A stretch of 64,000 nucleotides of DNA, taken from assembly GCF_023231945.1 (NCBI RefSeq), contig NZ_JAJLJH010000003.1:515169-579168 (forward strand), in the 5' to 3' direction. Below, piece after piece: positions 34,728 through 43,743 of the stretch. The number at the start of each line of letters is the position of its first letter. The stretch's first letter is position 1. The translations under genes and the position numbers were made by a program. This stretch comes from Scleromatobacter humisilvae. Lineage in GTDB: Bacteria; Pseudomonadota; Gammaproteobacteria; Burkholderiales; Burkholderiaceae_C. The notes beneath the pieces are model-generated. The model was given only the letters and a program-made list of their open reading frames with translations. It was not told the DNA's origin and made no database searches.

Positions 34728-36758
34728 TCATCTGACGTCGAGGAGGCGGGCGAGACTCGTCGCGAGCGCATCGAGGCGCAGCGGCTTGGTGAGCACGTCG
34801 TCGGCCCAGCCGAAGCTGTCGAAGGCCGAGCGGGTGTTGTCGCCGGCGTAGCCGCTGATCAGGATGACGGGCAGCAGCGGCCGCACGGCGCGCACCTTCT
34901 GCACGAGTTCGCCACCCGACATGCCGGGCATCTGCAGGTCCGTGACAAGCGCGGCGAACGAGCCCGGGCTCATGGAGAATGACTTCAGCGCCGCCGGCGC
35001 CGAATCGTACGCCGCCGGCTCGTAACCCAGGTCCCTGAGCGCGTCGGCGGTGAGCTCCAGCAGCGCGAGTTCGTCTTCCACGATCATCACGCGCTGCCCC
35101 CGACCTTGCGGGGCCAGGGACTGATCGTCCGGGGACTCCTCGGGCGCCTCGCCCGCGTGCGGCAGGTACACGGTGAACGCGCTGCCCACGCCCGGCGTGC
35201 TCTCGACGTCGATGGCGCCCGCGAAGTGCGCCACGATGCGCAGCACCATCGGCAGGCCCAGGCCCGTTCCCACGCCCATTTCCTTGGTGGTGAAGAACGG
35301 CTCGAAGATGTGCTCGAGGACGTCGGGCGTCATCCCGCTGCCCTGGTCGGCGACGCGCAGGACGATCCACTGGCCGATCTCGACCGTGCCCACCTTGAGC
35401 TGGCGCGGTTGCAGGATCTCCACGGTCTCCAGCGACACGCTCAGCGAACCCGGCTGCGTCATCGCATGCGCCGCGTTCGTGCACAGGTTCATGACCAGCT
35501 GGTGCATCTGCACCCCGTCGCCGAGGATCGCGGCCCGGCCGGCGACGAGGCGGGTCCGCAGCTTCAGGTGCTTCGGCAGTTTCGCCTGCAGGAAGTCCAG
35601 CGCCTCGCGCACCACGCGTTCCGCGTCCACCGGCACCCGCTCTCCCGCCGTGCCGCGGCTGAACGACAGGATGCGGTCGACCAGCGTGCGGCCGCGCTCT
35701 CCGGCCAGCACCACGTTGCTCAGGTCGTGGTGCATGCGGCTGTCTGGCGGCGCCGCGCGCAGCGCCCGCTCGCCGAAGCCCAGGATCGCGCCGAGGATGT
35801 TGTTGAAGTCGTGGGCGATGCCCCCGGCCAGCGTCCCCATGGCTTCGAAGCGTTCGGCCTGCCGCAGGCGGCCTTCGAGCCGCGCCATCTCCTCCAGCTG
35901 CCGCTTGCGCTCGGTGATGTCGCCCAGCGAGCCGACGAAGCGATAGGGAGTCCCGTCGACGCCTCGGAGCGCGGTGCCCCGGGCTCGGAACCAGCGCACC
36001 TGGCCGCCGGGCATCACGAATCGCAGCTCGTGGTCGTAGGGCGTCCCGCTTGCGAAATGCGCCTGCAGCGCCGCCTGCATGCGCTCCCGCTCGTCGACGT
36101 GGTACGTGAGAAGGACGTCCCATTCCTCGTTGCTCCGCCAGGGTTCTCCCACGGGGATGCCGAGCAGTTCCTGGGTGCGGGGGTGGAGGTAGGTGCGGCC
36201 CGCCCGGAGATCCCAGTCGAAGACGCCTTCGTTCGATCCGACCAGGGCCAGCGCATAGCGCTCCTCCGAGAGCCGCAGTTCTTCCTCGCTCTTGCGCAGC
36301 TCCCGCGTGAGCTGCTCCTGCTCCGTGATGTCGACGTCCAGGCCGAAGAACTGCACCACGCGGCCCTCGGCGTTTCGCAACGGCTCGCCGCGTACCAGGA
36401 ACCACCGGAATTCCCCGTCCGCGCGACGAAGTCGATGTTTCACGTGGTATGAACTGCCAGTCTCCACCGCGTGCGTCCAGGCCCGGATGGTGTCGTCGAG
36501 GTCGTCCGGATGAATGAGCTGGGTCCACCCGAGCTTCGCGAAATCCGCCAGCGACCGCCCGGTGTAGTCCACGACGCGCTGGTTGAGGTAGCTGGGCTCG
36601 CCGTCCGGGTTCGCCGACCACATCAGCACCGGGATGGTGTCGAGCAGCGCGTGGACGAGCGAGTCGCTTCCCAGCAGGACACCGGTGGCCTGCTCGATGG
36701 CGTCGGCATCGGCGATCGCGGTGAGCAGCCGGCTGGCGCTTCGTTCGGTCTCGGGCAT
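34728..36758 (-). CDS. Hybrid sensor kinase: PAS-PAS-HisKA-HATPase-REC
   Basis: 676 residues from ATG 36758, preceded by TTGAGGA at good distance; a GTG at 36818 in the same frame has no such site. Two PAS domains (about 30-150 and 165-290; the first ends GLDVDITEQEQ, the second VGSLGDITERK) are followed by GGIAHDFNNILGAILGFGE with the phospho-acceptor His. Next come the HATPase signatures FEPFFTTKEMGVGTGLGLP and a C-terminal receiver with the Asp in VTDLQMPGMSGG and Lys in VLTKPLR. No membrane helix. The core is paralogous to the kinase at 2285-4642, which has an extra N-terminal receiver. A relic of a third, similar receiver is found at 42658-42729. The cognate regulator is not obvious. Confidence 0.92.
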   Translation of the reverse strand: MPETERSASRLLTAIADADAIEQATGVLLGSDSLVHALLDTIPVLMWSANPDGEPSYLNQRVVDYTGRSLADFAKLGWTQLIHPDDLDDTIRAWTHAVETGSSYHVKHRLRRADGEFRWFLVRGEPLRNAEGRVVQFFGLDVDITEQEQLTRELRKSEEELRLSEERYALALVGSNEGVFDWDLRAGRTYLHPRTQELLGIPVGEPWRSNEEWDVLLTYHVDERERMQAALQAHFASGTPYDHELRFVMPGGQVRWFRARGTALRGVDGTPYRFVGSLGDITERKRQLEEMARLEGRLRQAERFEAMGTLAGGIAHDFNNILGAILGFGERALRAAPPDSRMHHDLSNVVLAGERGRTLVDRILSFSRGTAGERVPVDAERVVREALDFLQAKLPKHLKLRTRLVAGRAAILGDGVQMHQLVMNLCTNAAHAMTQPGSLSVSLETVEILQPRQLKVGTVEIGQWIVLRVADQGSGMTPDVLEHIFEPFFTTKEMGVGTGLGLPMVLRIVAHFAGAIDVESTPGVGSAFTVYLPHAGEAPEESPDDQSLAPQGRGQRVMIVEDELALLELTADALRDLGYEPAAYDSAPAALKSFSMSPGSFAALVTDLQMPGMSGGELVQKVRAVRPLLPVILISGYAGDNTRSAFDSFGWADDVLTKPLRLDALATSLARLLDVR

Positions 36759-36854
36759 GCCCAGTGTCCTCAAGGTGGCGTTTCCGGCGACGATAGTCCA
36801 ACCGGCCGCTCTCGTCACTGCCGGCCTGTCCGGTGCCTCGTCTCGCGGCGCGCC

Positions 36855-38261
36855 TCACCAGCTGACCTTGAACTCCACGCCCACGTACGTGCTGTCGTGG
36901 CCACCGGCATGGCGCAGCGTGTCGCCGACCTTGTAGTCCACGGCCTCGAGCGCCGTGCCGATGTTGCGATCGACCGCGTAGTCCATCCGCAGCTGCGCGT
37001 AGCTGCCCGTCCAGCGATGGCCGCCTCCGGCGGTGCCCGCGACCGGAATGTTGGGCTGCAGGTAGACCGCATCGGCCGTGGCCTCGCGCCAAAGCAAGCC
37101 GACGGCGCCGGCGACGCTGAAGTCATGGGCGGGCCGCAGCGTCACCGACGGCTTGAGATGCAGGAGGTTGGCGTCGCCCGTATAGCTGCCCAACGTGAAG
37201 TAGTAGCCGTTGGGAAAGAGCGGATTGAACGTCCCCTCGATGCGGTCGCCGTGGCGCCTGTCGCCGGAGGCGGCGTCGAACTGCAATCCGGCGCGGGGTT
37301 GCCAGGCGACGTCGGAGAGCGTGTAGCCCGTCCTCGCGCCGACGTTCCAGGCGCGGATCGTGCTCGCGCCGACGCGGCCCGCCTGCACCATGGCCTCGGC
37401 GTCCCAGTCGATGTCGCCCGCGCGGCCCGCGAATCTGGCGTCCCAGGCATTGCGCCGCTCGTATCCGACGGCGTCGCCATAGCGCGCGCTGGCGCGCTCG
37501 TAGAGGGACCAGTACGCCGAGAGCTCGTTGTCCCCGAGCACGTGCCGTTCGACCCGCAGCGTGTGGAACCTGAACGTGCCGTTGGCGCTGTCGTCGAAGT
37601 CGTGCCCGTCCTTGTACTGCACCGGCTCGCTGACGAACGCGATGAATCGCCAGTCCGCGGTCTCCCAGTCGGCCCACACGGCATCGAAGGACTGGCGCAC
37701 GTTGGGGCCGTCGCGGGACGAGACGAAGCGCTGGATGTCGAAGGCGAAGTCCTGCCGTCCGACGCGCGCCTTCAAGGTGCCGCTGGAGAACCGGCCGACG
37801 TATTCGGCGAATGCCAGCCGGAGGTCGACACGATCCTGGTCGGCGGACGAGCGGACCTGCTTGTCGAACGCGCGGTCGTCATCGAGCTGGGTGAAGATCC
37901 GCCAGTCGTGATCGAGATGCAGGTCGGCGTGCAGCTGCAGCCTCTGCAGCACGTACGAGTCGCGGCTCGTGCCGCCCGTCCCCAGTCCCGGCGCGTCATT
38001 CGTCTCGAATCGCTCGCGCAGGGTGAGGCCGAGCGACAGGTATCGCGCGGGATTCATGTCCGACAGCGCGATGTACTTCAGGCCGTCGAGCGGCTCCGTG
38101 CGCAGCGACGGGTCGCGCAGGGCCGACCAGTCCTCCTGCCAGCGATTCATCTTGATCGGGGGCCGACTGATCGTCTGGGCGCCCGCCGGTTCCTCCTGCG
38201 CGCGGGCATCCGCGAGGCCGAGCGCCGCAGCGACTAGGGCGATGGCCAGCGGCGATTGCAC
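36855..38261 (-). CDS. Alginate-export-type outer-membrane porin
   Basis: 468 residues from a GTG start at 38261 with GAGAGG upstream. The signal peptide is SPLAIALVAAALGLADARAQ. The body alternates barrel strands and acidic loops: SLGLTLRERFETND, LQLHADLHLDHDWRIFTQLDDDRAFDK, LRLAFAEYVGRF, LKARVGRQDFAFDIQRFVSSRDGPN. This is the alginate-export (AlgE-like) family, used for anionic sugar polymers or small aromatic and organic acids. The last residues (TYVGVEFKVSW) form the terminal barrel strand with an aromatic end. It lies 37 bp after the VOC gene in the same direction, so it is probably the uptake or export pore for the substrate handled by this operon. Confidence 0.82.
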   Translation of the reverse strand: MQSPLAIALVAAALGLADARAQEEPAGAQTISRPPIKMNRWQEDWSALRDPSLRTEPLDGLKYIALSDMNPARYLSLGLTLRERFETNDAPGLGTGGTSRDSYVLQRLQLHADLHLDHDWRIFTQLDDDRAFDKQVRSSADQDRVDLRLAFAEYVGRFSSGTLKARVGRQDFAFDIQRFVSSRDGPNVRQSFDAVWADWETADWRFIAFVSEPVQYKDGHDFDDSANGTFRFHTLRVERHVLGDNELSAYWSLYERASARYGDAVGYERRNAWDARFAGRAGDIDWDAEAMVQAGRVGASTIRAWNVGARTGYTLSDVAWQPRAGLQFDAASGDRRHGDRIEGTFNPLFPNGYYFTLGSYTGDANLLHLKPSVTLRPAHDFSVAGAVGLLWREATADAVYLQPNIPVAGTAGGGHRWTGSYAQLRMDYAVDRNIGTALEAVDYKVGDTLRHAGGHDSTYVGVEFKVSW

Positions 38262-38298
38262 GGCGCGCCTCTCGCAGCCACGTCGTGTCGCGGCGCAG

Positions 38299-39210
38299 TC
38301 AATGGGCCGTGACGCGGTGGATCTCGGCGACGTAGCCGCCCGGGAACTCGACGAACGCAGCGGTGCGATCGTCCTGGGCCTCGGGCTCGCGCAGCACCTT
38401 GACGCCGGCCGCCCGGGCCTTGGCCAGGGTGTCGTCGAGATCGGCGACTTCGTAGCCCGTCGACTCGCGTCCGAACGGATACGGCAGGTGGCCGTCGCTG
38501 ACGAGCACCAGCATCTTTCCGAACGTCGACTCGATGCGGACGCGCCGATACGACTCGCCGGGACGGCCGATCTCCGCGCCGGGCGCATTGGCGGCATCCG
38601 AGACCACCTTGCCCTGGGAGAACGCGACGAACGACGCGACGAACGCCTTCACGCGGTCGGCGGAGACGTAGACCCGGTTCTCCGGGATGGTCGCGAACGG
38701 CGCATAGGCGGGCTTGGCCGTATGCCAGTAGAGCTGCATGTCGACGCCGCCGGGCCACTGGATGACGGCGTCGCGCCCGATCGGGTCGGGGAACGGCGCG
38801 ACCAGCACGTCGGCGCCGGCCTGGCGCGCCGCCTTCACGGCGACATCGAGATCCGTGACGAGGTAGCCCGTCCTCTCGGCGCCGAACGGATAGGGCACGG
38901 GCGTCTGGAAGCCGAAGACGGAGACGGTGCCCACGGGCGTCTGGACGAGCTGCGAGGTCGTGCTGCTTGGCGTGGGCGTCACCGTGGCGACCACCTGCTT
39001 CGTGCTCTGGCCTCCGAAGGTCGCCACGAAGCTCTGGACGAACCTGTCCACGTCGGCCGGCGCCACGTAGACGTGCGTGGTGTCGTATTGCGCGCCCACC
39101 GCGACCTTCGGCAAGGCCTCGGGCGGCCTGGCCTGCGCGGCGTCGACGACGAGAGCGAGGGCAAGGATCGCGCAAGAGCGGGCGAACGGACGGGCGCACG
39201 GCGAATGCAT
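38299..39210 (-). CDS. Secreted two-domain VOC (glyoxalase-fold) protein
   Basis: 303 residues. The signal peptide (ARSCAILALALVVDAAQA) is followed by two tandem glyoxalase/bleomycin-resistance modules. Each repeats the phrase PYPFGxExTGYxVxDLDxxxxxARxAG and ends in a Glu- or Gln-containing strand (WPGGVDMQLYWH, FPGGYVAEIHRV). VOC proteins are metal-dependent lyases, dioxygenases or binding proteins; with a signal peptide this one is periplasmic. It lies between the DoxX gene and the porin. Substrate unknown. Confidence 0.8.
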   Translation of the reverse strand: MHSPCARPFARSCAILALALVVDAAQARPPEALPKVAVGAQYDTTHVYVAPADVDRFVQSFVATFGGQSTKQVVATVTPTPSSTTSQLVQTPVGTVSVFGFQTPVPYPFGAERTGYLVTDLDVAVKAARQAGADVLVAPFPDPIGRDAVIQWPGGVDMQLYWHTAKPAYAPFATIPENRVYVSADRVKAFVASFVAFSQGKVVSDAANAPGAEIGRPGESYRRVRIESTFGKMLVLVSDGHLPYPFGRESTGYEVADLDDTLAKARAAGVKVLREPEAQDDRTAAFVEFPGGYVAEIHRVTAH

Positions 39211-39244
39211 GGCGGTGTCTCCAATCAGGTTGCGTTGGGGGACT

Positions 39245-39646
39245 TCAGTGTCGAGCTGCCCGGCGCTGCGCCAGATCGTGCCACGCGACGAGCACGAAGC
39301 CGCCCACCAGGCCGATGTGCTCGAAGAACCCGTTCTCGGCCATGAAGCGCGCCGGCTGCGTCATTTCCCAGAAGCGGTTTGCCACGAACGTGGCCATCAG
39401 CGTGAATCCGGCGAGCACCAGCGCGCCGGCCCAGCGCTGGATGCCGCTCAGGACGAGGGCGGATGCGCCGAGTTCGACGACGATGGTCGCCACCGCCAGC
39501 GGCGCGGCGGGTTCCAGCCCGAAGTGCCGGTTCTCCGCGATGGCGCCCGCGAAGTCCGTGACCTTGTCGAAGCCGCCCTGCAGGTAGGCCGCGCACAGCG
39601 CCAGCAGCGCCAGCCAGCGGATGGTCACGCTGCCCAGCATGCGCAC
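39245..39646 (-). CDS. DoxX-family membrane protein
   Basis: 133 residues, four membrane helices. LQGGFDKVTDFAG is the family signature near the N-terminus, and HIGLVGGFVLVAWHDL the last helix. DoxX/DoxD-like proteins are linked to thiosulfate/quinone chemistry or redox stress, but most are uncharacterised. The GTG at 39646 has GGGGAG upstream; ATG at 39640 is the alternative. Both lie inside the 3' end of the amidohydrolase gene, so translation is probably coupled. Confidence 0.85.
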   Translation of the reverse strand: MRMLGSVTIRWLALLALCAAYLQGGFDKVTDFAGAIAENRHFGLEPAAPLAVATIVVELGASALVLSGIQRWAGALVLAGFTLMATFVANRFWEMTQPARFMAENGFFEHIGLVGGFVLVAWHDLAQRRAARH

Positions 39647-41517
39647 CCCAGGGCTCCCCAGAAGCCTTGCAGATCGCCGGCGGGAATCGAGCGGCGCGCC
39701 GCGGCGAGGTGGTCATGCCCGTGGACGCGGCAGGCGCTCGCGCAGCCGCAGGCCGCGGCCATGCCGGGCCGCAGCGCGGCCTGCAGCGGCGCACCCTCCT
39801 TGTCGCCCCACGCACCGTAGCCGCCGAAGCGTCGCACCGGCGACCAGTCCGGCATCGCCGGCGGCGGGCCGGCATCGTCCCAGCCGGAGAACTCGCCCGC
39901 GCCATAGACCACCTTGCCGCCCACCACGGTGAGCAGGGCCGTGGTGTCGGCGATGTCGGATTCGGGGCACGCGAAGAAGTCCCGGTCGGGCACGGCCAGG
40001 TCCGCGAGCGCCCCCGCCTTGATCACGCCCTTGAGCCCCTCCTCGTCGGAGAACCAGGCGACCTTCTCGGTCCACATGCGCAGCGCGGTCTCCCGGTCGA
40101 GGCAGTTGCGTTGCGGCGTGATCGTCAGTCCGCTGACCGTCTTGCCCGTGACCAGCCACGCCAGCGAGACCCACGGGTTGTACGAGGCGACGCGGGTCGC
40201 GTCCGTGCCCGCCGAGACGTGGATGCCCTTGTCCAGCATCCGCGCCACCGGCGGCGTCGCCTCGGCCGCCGCGGCACCGTAGCGCTCGACGAAGTACTCG
40301 CCCTGGTAGGCCATTCGATGCTGGACGGCCACGCCGCCGCCGAGCGCGGCGATGCGATCGATCGAGGCGTCGGAGATCGTCTCCGCGTGGTCGAAGAACC
40401 AGTGCAGGCCGGCGAACGGAACCTCGCGATTCACGCGCTCGAAGACGTCGAGCGCGCGGCGGATGGTCTCGTCGTAGGTGGCGTGCATGCGCCACGGCCA
40501 GCGGTTCTGCGCGAGGATGCGGACCACGCCCTCGAGGTCGTCCTCCATGCCGGCGGGCATCTCGGGCCGGGGCTGGCGGAAGTCCTCGAAGTCGGCGGCC
40601 GAGAACACGAGCATCTCGCCGGCGCCGTTGTGGCGGAAGTAGTCGTTGCCCTGCTTGTAGCTCGAGCCCGCGGTCCAGCGCAGGAAGTCGTCCTTCTCCT
40701 GCTTCGGCTTCTGCGTGAAGAGGTTGTAGGCGATGCGAACCGTCAGCTGGGACGAATCGGAGAGCTTCTGGATGACTTCGTAGTCCTCGGGATAGTTCTG
40801 GAAGCCGCCGCCCGCGTCGATCACGCTCGTGACGCCGAGCCGGTTGAGTTCGCGCATGAAGTGGCGCGTGGAGTTGACCTGGTATTCGAGCGGCAGCTTC
40901 GGGCCCTTGGCGAGGGTCGCATAGAGGATGGCGGCATTCGGCTTGGCCAGCAGCAGGCCGGTGGGATTGCCTTGGCCGTCGCGCACGATCTGGCCGCCGG
41001 GCGGCTCGGGCGTCTCCCTGGTGTAGCCCACCGCGCGCAACGCGGCCGCGTTCAGCAATGCGCGGTCGTACAGGTGGAGGATGAAGACCGGCGTGTCCGG
41101 CGCGACGGCGTTGAGCTCGTCCAGCGTCGGCAGCCGCTTCTCGACGAATTGCTGCTCCGTGAATCCGCCGACGACGCGCACCCACTGCGGCGCCGGCGTC
41201 ACCTGCACCTGGCGGCGAAGCATGCTCATCGCGTCGGCCAGGCTGCGCACGCCGTCCCAGCGGAGCTCCATGTTGAAGTTCAGTCCGCCCCGGATGACGT
41301 GCGTGTGGTTGTCGCACAGGCCGGGCAGGACGCGTCGGCCCTGCAGGTCGATGATGCGGGTCGACCGGCCGGCCAGGGGCACGATCTCCGCGTCGCTGCC
41401 GACCTGCCGAATGCGCCCGCCCTGGATGGCCACCGCGGTGGCCACGGGGTTCGCGCGGTCGAGGGTGGTGACGGCGCCGTGATGGAGGATGAGATCGGGA
41501 GGGACTGTGTCAGCCAT
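39625..41517 (-). CDS. Amidohydrolase (YtcJ-like, AHS superfamily)
   Basis: 630 residues. The metal-binding HTH motif is early (His71, His73 in LCDNHTHVIRGG), as in the YtcJ/AepA subgroup. Later conserved blocks are GVTSVIDAGGGFQNY, the MHATYDETI histidine, WFFDHAETI and SAGTDATRVASYNPW. The enzyme probably hydrolyses an amide, carbamate or ring amide. The last 60 residues (GAWGDKEGAPLQAALRPG..., Cys/His/Ala-rich) extend beyond the usual C-terminus and may be a lineage addition. No signal peptide. It overlaps XapX upstream (8 bp) and DoxX downstream (22 bp). Confidence 0.85.
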   Translation of the reverse strand: MADTVPPDLILHHGAVTTLDRANPVATAVAIQGGRIRQVGSDAEIVPLAGRSTRIIDLQGRRVLPGLCDNHTHVIRGGLNFNMELRWDGVRSLADAMSMLRRQVQVTPAPQWVRVVGGFTEQQFVEKRLPTLDELNAVAPDTPVFILHLYDRALLNAAALRAVGYTRETPEPPGGQIVRDGQGNPTGLLLAKPNAAILYATLAKGPKLPLEYQVNSTRHFMRELNRLGVTSVIDAGGGFQNYPEDYEVIQKLSDSSQLTVRIAYNLFTQKPKQEKDDFLRWTAGSSYKQGNDYFRHNGAGEMLVFSAADFEDFRQPRPEMPAGMEDDLEGVVRILAQNRWPWRMHATYDETIRRALDVFERVNREVPFAGLHWFFDHAETISDASIDRIAALGGGVAVQHRMAYQGEYFVERYGAAAAEATPPVARMLDKGIHVSAGTDATRVASYNPWVSLAWLVTGKTVSGLTITPQRNCLDRETALRMWTEKVAWFSDEEGLKGVIKAGALADLAVPDRDFFACPESDIADTTALLTVVGGKVVYGAGEFSGWDDAGPPPAMPDWSPVRRFGGYGAWGDKEGAPLQAALRPGMAAACGCASACRVHGHDHLAAARRSIPAGDLQGFWGALGCACWAA

Positions 41518-41770
41518 GCTGGTCTTCTCCGTCGGACTTGCACGAGGGTAACTGCCCGAACATGTGCGGCTTGACCTGGTCGTCCATCCACGAGGCCGTC
41601 GGCTGGATGCTCAGCGCCTGCTTGACGAGCGGCGGGATCTGCTCGCCCAGCAGGATGCCGAGCAGGCCGACGAGCGCGATGACGGGCGGCGCCGGAGAGC
41701 GCACGTTGAACAGCGCGTAGATCACGCCGACGAGCAGGCCGACGGCGAGCGAGACGATGTAGGGCTTCAT
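41510..41770 (-). CDS. XapX-domain small membrane protein
   Basis: 86 residues. [44 protein letters not shown] sequence with two membrane helices is the XapX domain, a short protein seen in many Proteobacteria beside metabolic operons and of unknown role. The C-terminal 35 residues ([14 protein letters not shown]...SDGEDQHG) are cytosolic and hydrophilic. Its stop overlaps the amidohydrolase start and it begins 21 bp after the YcaC-like gene. Confidence 0.85.
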   Translation of the reverse strand: MKPYIVSLAVGLLVGVIYALFNVRSPAPPVIALVGLLGILLGEQIPPLVKQALSIQPTASWMDDQVKPHMFGQLPSCKSDGEDQHG

Positions 41771-41791
41771 GGAGCGGCCTCCTCGGGACGA

Positions 41792-42445
41792 TCATCCTTC
41801 GTGCGCGCTGAACATCGTCTTGGCGTAGGTGACGCCGAGCCCGTAGGCGCCGCCATGCGTCTTGGCGATGCCGGTCGTGAGCCCGTAGGTATCGCCGCGC
41901 GCCCAGTCGCGCTGCAGCTCCAGCAGGTACTGCAGGGCCGTCATCGGGCGCGCGCCGGCCTGCACCATGCGCGTCACGGCGCGTTCGTGCGCCTCCGTCG
42001 AGACGTCGCCGCACGCATCGGTCACGACGTAGACCTCGTAGCCCTGGTCCAGCGCCGACAGCGTCGGGCCGACGATGCAGACCGAGGTCCACAGGCCGGC
42101 GAACACGAGCCTGTCCTTGCCGATCGCGTTGAGGGCCTTGATGACGTTGGCGTCCTCCCACGTGTTCATCGACGTCCGATCGATCAGCTTCTGGCCGGGG
42201 AAGGGTTCGGTGACCTCGGAGAACATGGGGCCCGAGAAGCTCTTCTCGGCCACCGTGGTCAGCACCGTCGGCACCTTGAATCCCGCCGCCGCCTGCGCGA
42301 TCAAGCCCGCGTTGGTGCGAAGCACGACCATGTCGATGGACTTGGTGGCGAATGCCATCTGGGACTGGAAGTCGATCAGGACGAGCGCGTGGTCGGTGGG
42401 CGTGAGCAGCTTCGAGCCTGGCGTGGGTTTGGCGACGATGGACAT
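41792..42445 (-). CDS. Isochorismatase-family hydrolase (YcaC-like)
   Basis: 217 residues. The nucleophile-support Asp ([11 protein letters not shown]) and the catalytic Cys in [16 protein letters not shown] are present, and the C-terminal [15 protein letters not shown] region resembles YcaC. The third catalytic residue (Lys) is likely in TVAEKSFSG. Family members hydrolyse small amides or vinyl ethers. GAGAGGAA precedes the ATG at 42445, which is far more convincing than longer open-frame starts. First gene of a run YcaC-XapX-amidohydrolase-DoxX-VOC-porin that looks like one operon for taking up and hydrolysing a secondary amide-type compound (inference). Confidence 0.87.
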   Translation of the reverse strand: MSIVAKPTPGSKLLTPTDHALVLIDFQSQMAFATKSIDMVVLRTNAGLIAQAAAGFKVPTVLTTVAEKSFSGPMFSEVTEPFPGQKLIDRTSMNTWEDANVIKALNAIGKDRLVFAGLWTSVCIVGPTLSALDQGYEVYVVTDACGDVSTEAHERAVTRMVQAGARPMTALQYLLELQRDWARGDTYGLTTGIAKTHGGAYGLGVTYAKTMFSAHEG

Positions 42446-42657
42446 GGGAGTTCCTCTCGGAAGGTGAGGCCGGGATGCACCGCGCATCAGCGGCTGCCAG
42501 GCAGTCTGGGCAATCGTCGACGACGTGGAAATTGTCCAGAGGGCATATCGAGATTCGACCTTTCGATCGGCCGGCGACGCTGTGGGGCGGTGCCGATGCC
42601 TTGCATGTTCAAGCCAGACCAGCGGAGGGCGCGACGTCGCGTTCCGGCAACCGCCCG

Positions 42658-42729
42658 GCCGACGACGTCCTGGCCAGGCCACTGCGGGCGAAGGCGCTCG
42701 CGACGAGCCTCGCACGCTTGCTCGCAGCC
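42658..42729 (+). pseudogene. Relic of a hybrid-kinase C-terminal receiver
   Basis: Twenty-four codons read [20 protein letters not shown] plus LLAA. The C-terminus of the kinase at 34728-36758 reads [20 protein letters not shown] plus LLDVR, giving 18 of 22 identical aligned positions, with the matching DNA also close. The receiver lysine (TKP) has become Arg (ARP). No start codon, kinase domain or intact upstream receiver remains, and the frame runs on into the adc promoter region. This is the decayed 3' end of a third kinase gene. Confidence 0.75.
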
Positions 42730-42762
42730 GGGTGGGGCGTCCAGTCCCTTCGCCTCTCGCGA

Positions 42763-42808
42763 GTGCCCCGGCAGGGGGATGCCGCACGAGCGATCGCTCG
42801 AGCACGAT
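42763..42808 (+). promoter_or_regulatory. Class II-type promoter, site F2 (drives adc)
   Basis: The 20-mer GTGCCCCGGCAGGGGGATGC (42763-42782) is followed after exactly 20 nt by CACGAT (42803-42808). The adc start is 63 nt downstream. Confidence 0.65.
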
Positions 42809-42871
42809 GGATGTCGTGCCAACGCATCGCGCCGCCGGCGCACGTCCGTGCCATCCATCGAGAAACATTTC

Positions 42872-43636
42872 ATGACCGAACAGGAAGTCCTCGACTCAGC
42901 GTATGCCATGCCTCTGACGAGGCCCGCCTATCCGAAGCCTCCGTACCGCTTCGTGGATCGCGAGTTTGTCATCATCACCTATCGCACCGACCCGGCTGCC
43001 CTGGCGCGGGTGGTCCCGGCCCCGCTGAAAGTGGCGGATCCCATCGTCAAGTACGAGTTCATCAAGATGCCGGATTCCTCGGGCTTCGGCTCCTACGTCG
43101 AATCGGGACAGGTGATCCCCGTGACGATGGACGGCGAGCCCGGCTCGTATACGCACGCGATGTATCTCGACAACTTCGCCGGCACGGCCGCCGGACGCGA
43201 GGTGCTCGGCTATCCCAAGCTGATGGCCCAGCCCCGGCTCGACATCCAGAGCGACTGCCTGGTCGGAACGCTCGACTACAACGGCGTCCGTGTGGCGACC
43301 GCCACGATGACCTACAAGTACGACGCCGTCGATCCGGCCAAGGTGGCGCGTTCGATGGAGGAGTCGGGCTACCTGCTGAAGATCATCCCGGATGTCGACG
43401 GCAGCTCGGCCCGGATCTGCGAGCTCGTGAAGTTCCGCGCGCAGGACGTGACGGTGAAGGGGGCGTGGACCGGGCCGGCAACCCTGGCCCTGCATCCTCA
43501 TGTCCTGGCGCCCGTGGCGTTGCTGCCGGTGCTCGAGGTGGTGTCGGCGATGCATATCGTCGCGGACCTCACGCTCGACCGAGGTGCGGTCGTCCACGAC
43601 TACCTGGCCGGCCGCACGCGACGCGGCACTCGTTGA
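42872..43636 (+). CDS. adc: Acetoacetate decarboxylase
   Basis: 254 residues. It aligns over its whole length with the clostridial enzyme: [19 protein letters not shown] (Arg30), [20 protein letters not shown] (two catalytic glutamates), and [10 protein letters not shown] with the Schiff-base Lys116. [17 protein letters not shown] and the C-terminal [21 protein letters not shown] are further matches. The enzyme converts acetoacetate to acetone and CO2. All active-site residues missing from the two ADC-like proteins at 15890-17520 are present here. It is monocistronic, driven by F2. Confidence 0.94.
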   Translation: MTEQEVLDSAYAMPLTRPAYPKPPYRFVDREFVIITYRTDPAALARVVPAPLKVADPIVKYEFIKMPDSSGFGSYVESGQVIPVTMDGEPGSYTHAMYLDNFAGTAAGREVLGYPKLMAQPRLDIQSDCLVGTLDYNGVRVATATMTYKYDAVDPAKVARSMEESGYLLKIIPDVDGSSARICELVKFRAQDVTVKGAWTGPATLALHPHVLAPVALLPVLEVVSAMHIVADLTLDRGAVVHDYLAGRTRRGTR

Positions 43637-43743
43637 GACGGCGTCGCTGGCGTTCCCGCAGGCGAGCGCGTTCCCTGGGCGCGCTCGAGCTCCGGGCGGC
43701 CCCGCGTGCGGCATTGCGCGCGCCGTGACGACCTCGCCTGCCA

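Larger units (their letters stand above)
42446..42871. other. 426-bp divergent intergenic region
   Basis: Contains a 24-codon relic of a hybrid-kinase receiver (42658-42729). A degenerate minus-facing copy of the 20-mer follows (around 42721-42740, only its GGGTGGGGC half kept). The intact promoter F2 is at 42763-42808. The left part (42446-42650) has no recognisable gene. CAGACT on the minus strand (42508 to 42503) could be a -10 for the YcaC-like operon, but no 20-mer lies at the expected position. Confidence 0.6.

Noticed and set aside
39667..41574. A 635-codon open frame antisense to the amidohydrolase, and similar long frames opposite other genes.
   Set aside because: At this G+C content antisense and shifted frames stay open by chance. 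Their predicted proteins are Arg/Ala/His-rich with no family features, whereas the opposite strand encodes recognisable domains.
42503..42508. CAGACT on the minus strand as an eleventh promoter of the regulon, for the YcaC-like operon.
   Set aside because: The 20 bases at the expected operator position do not resemble the consensus.
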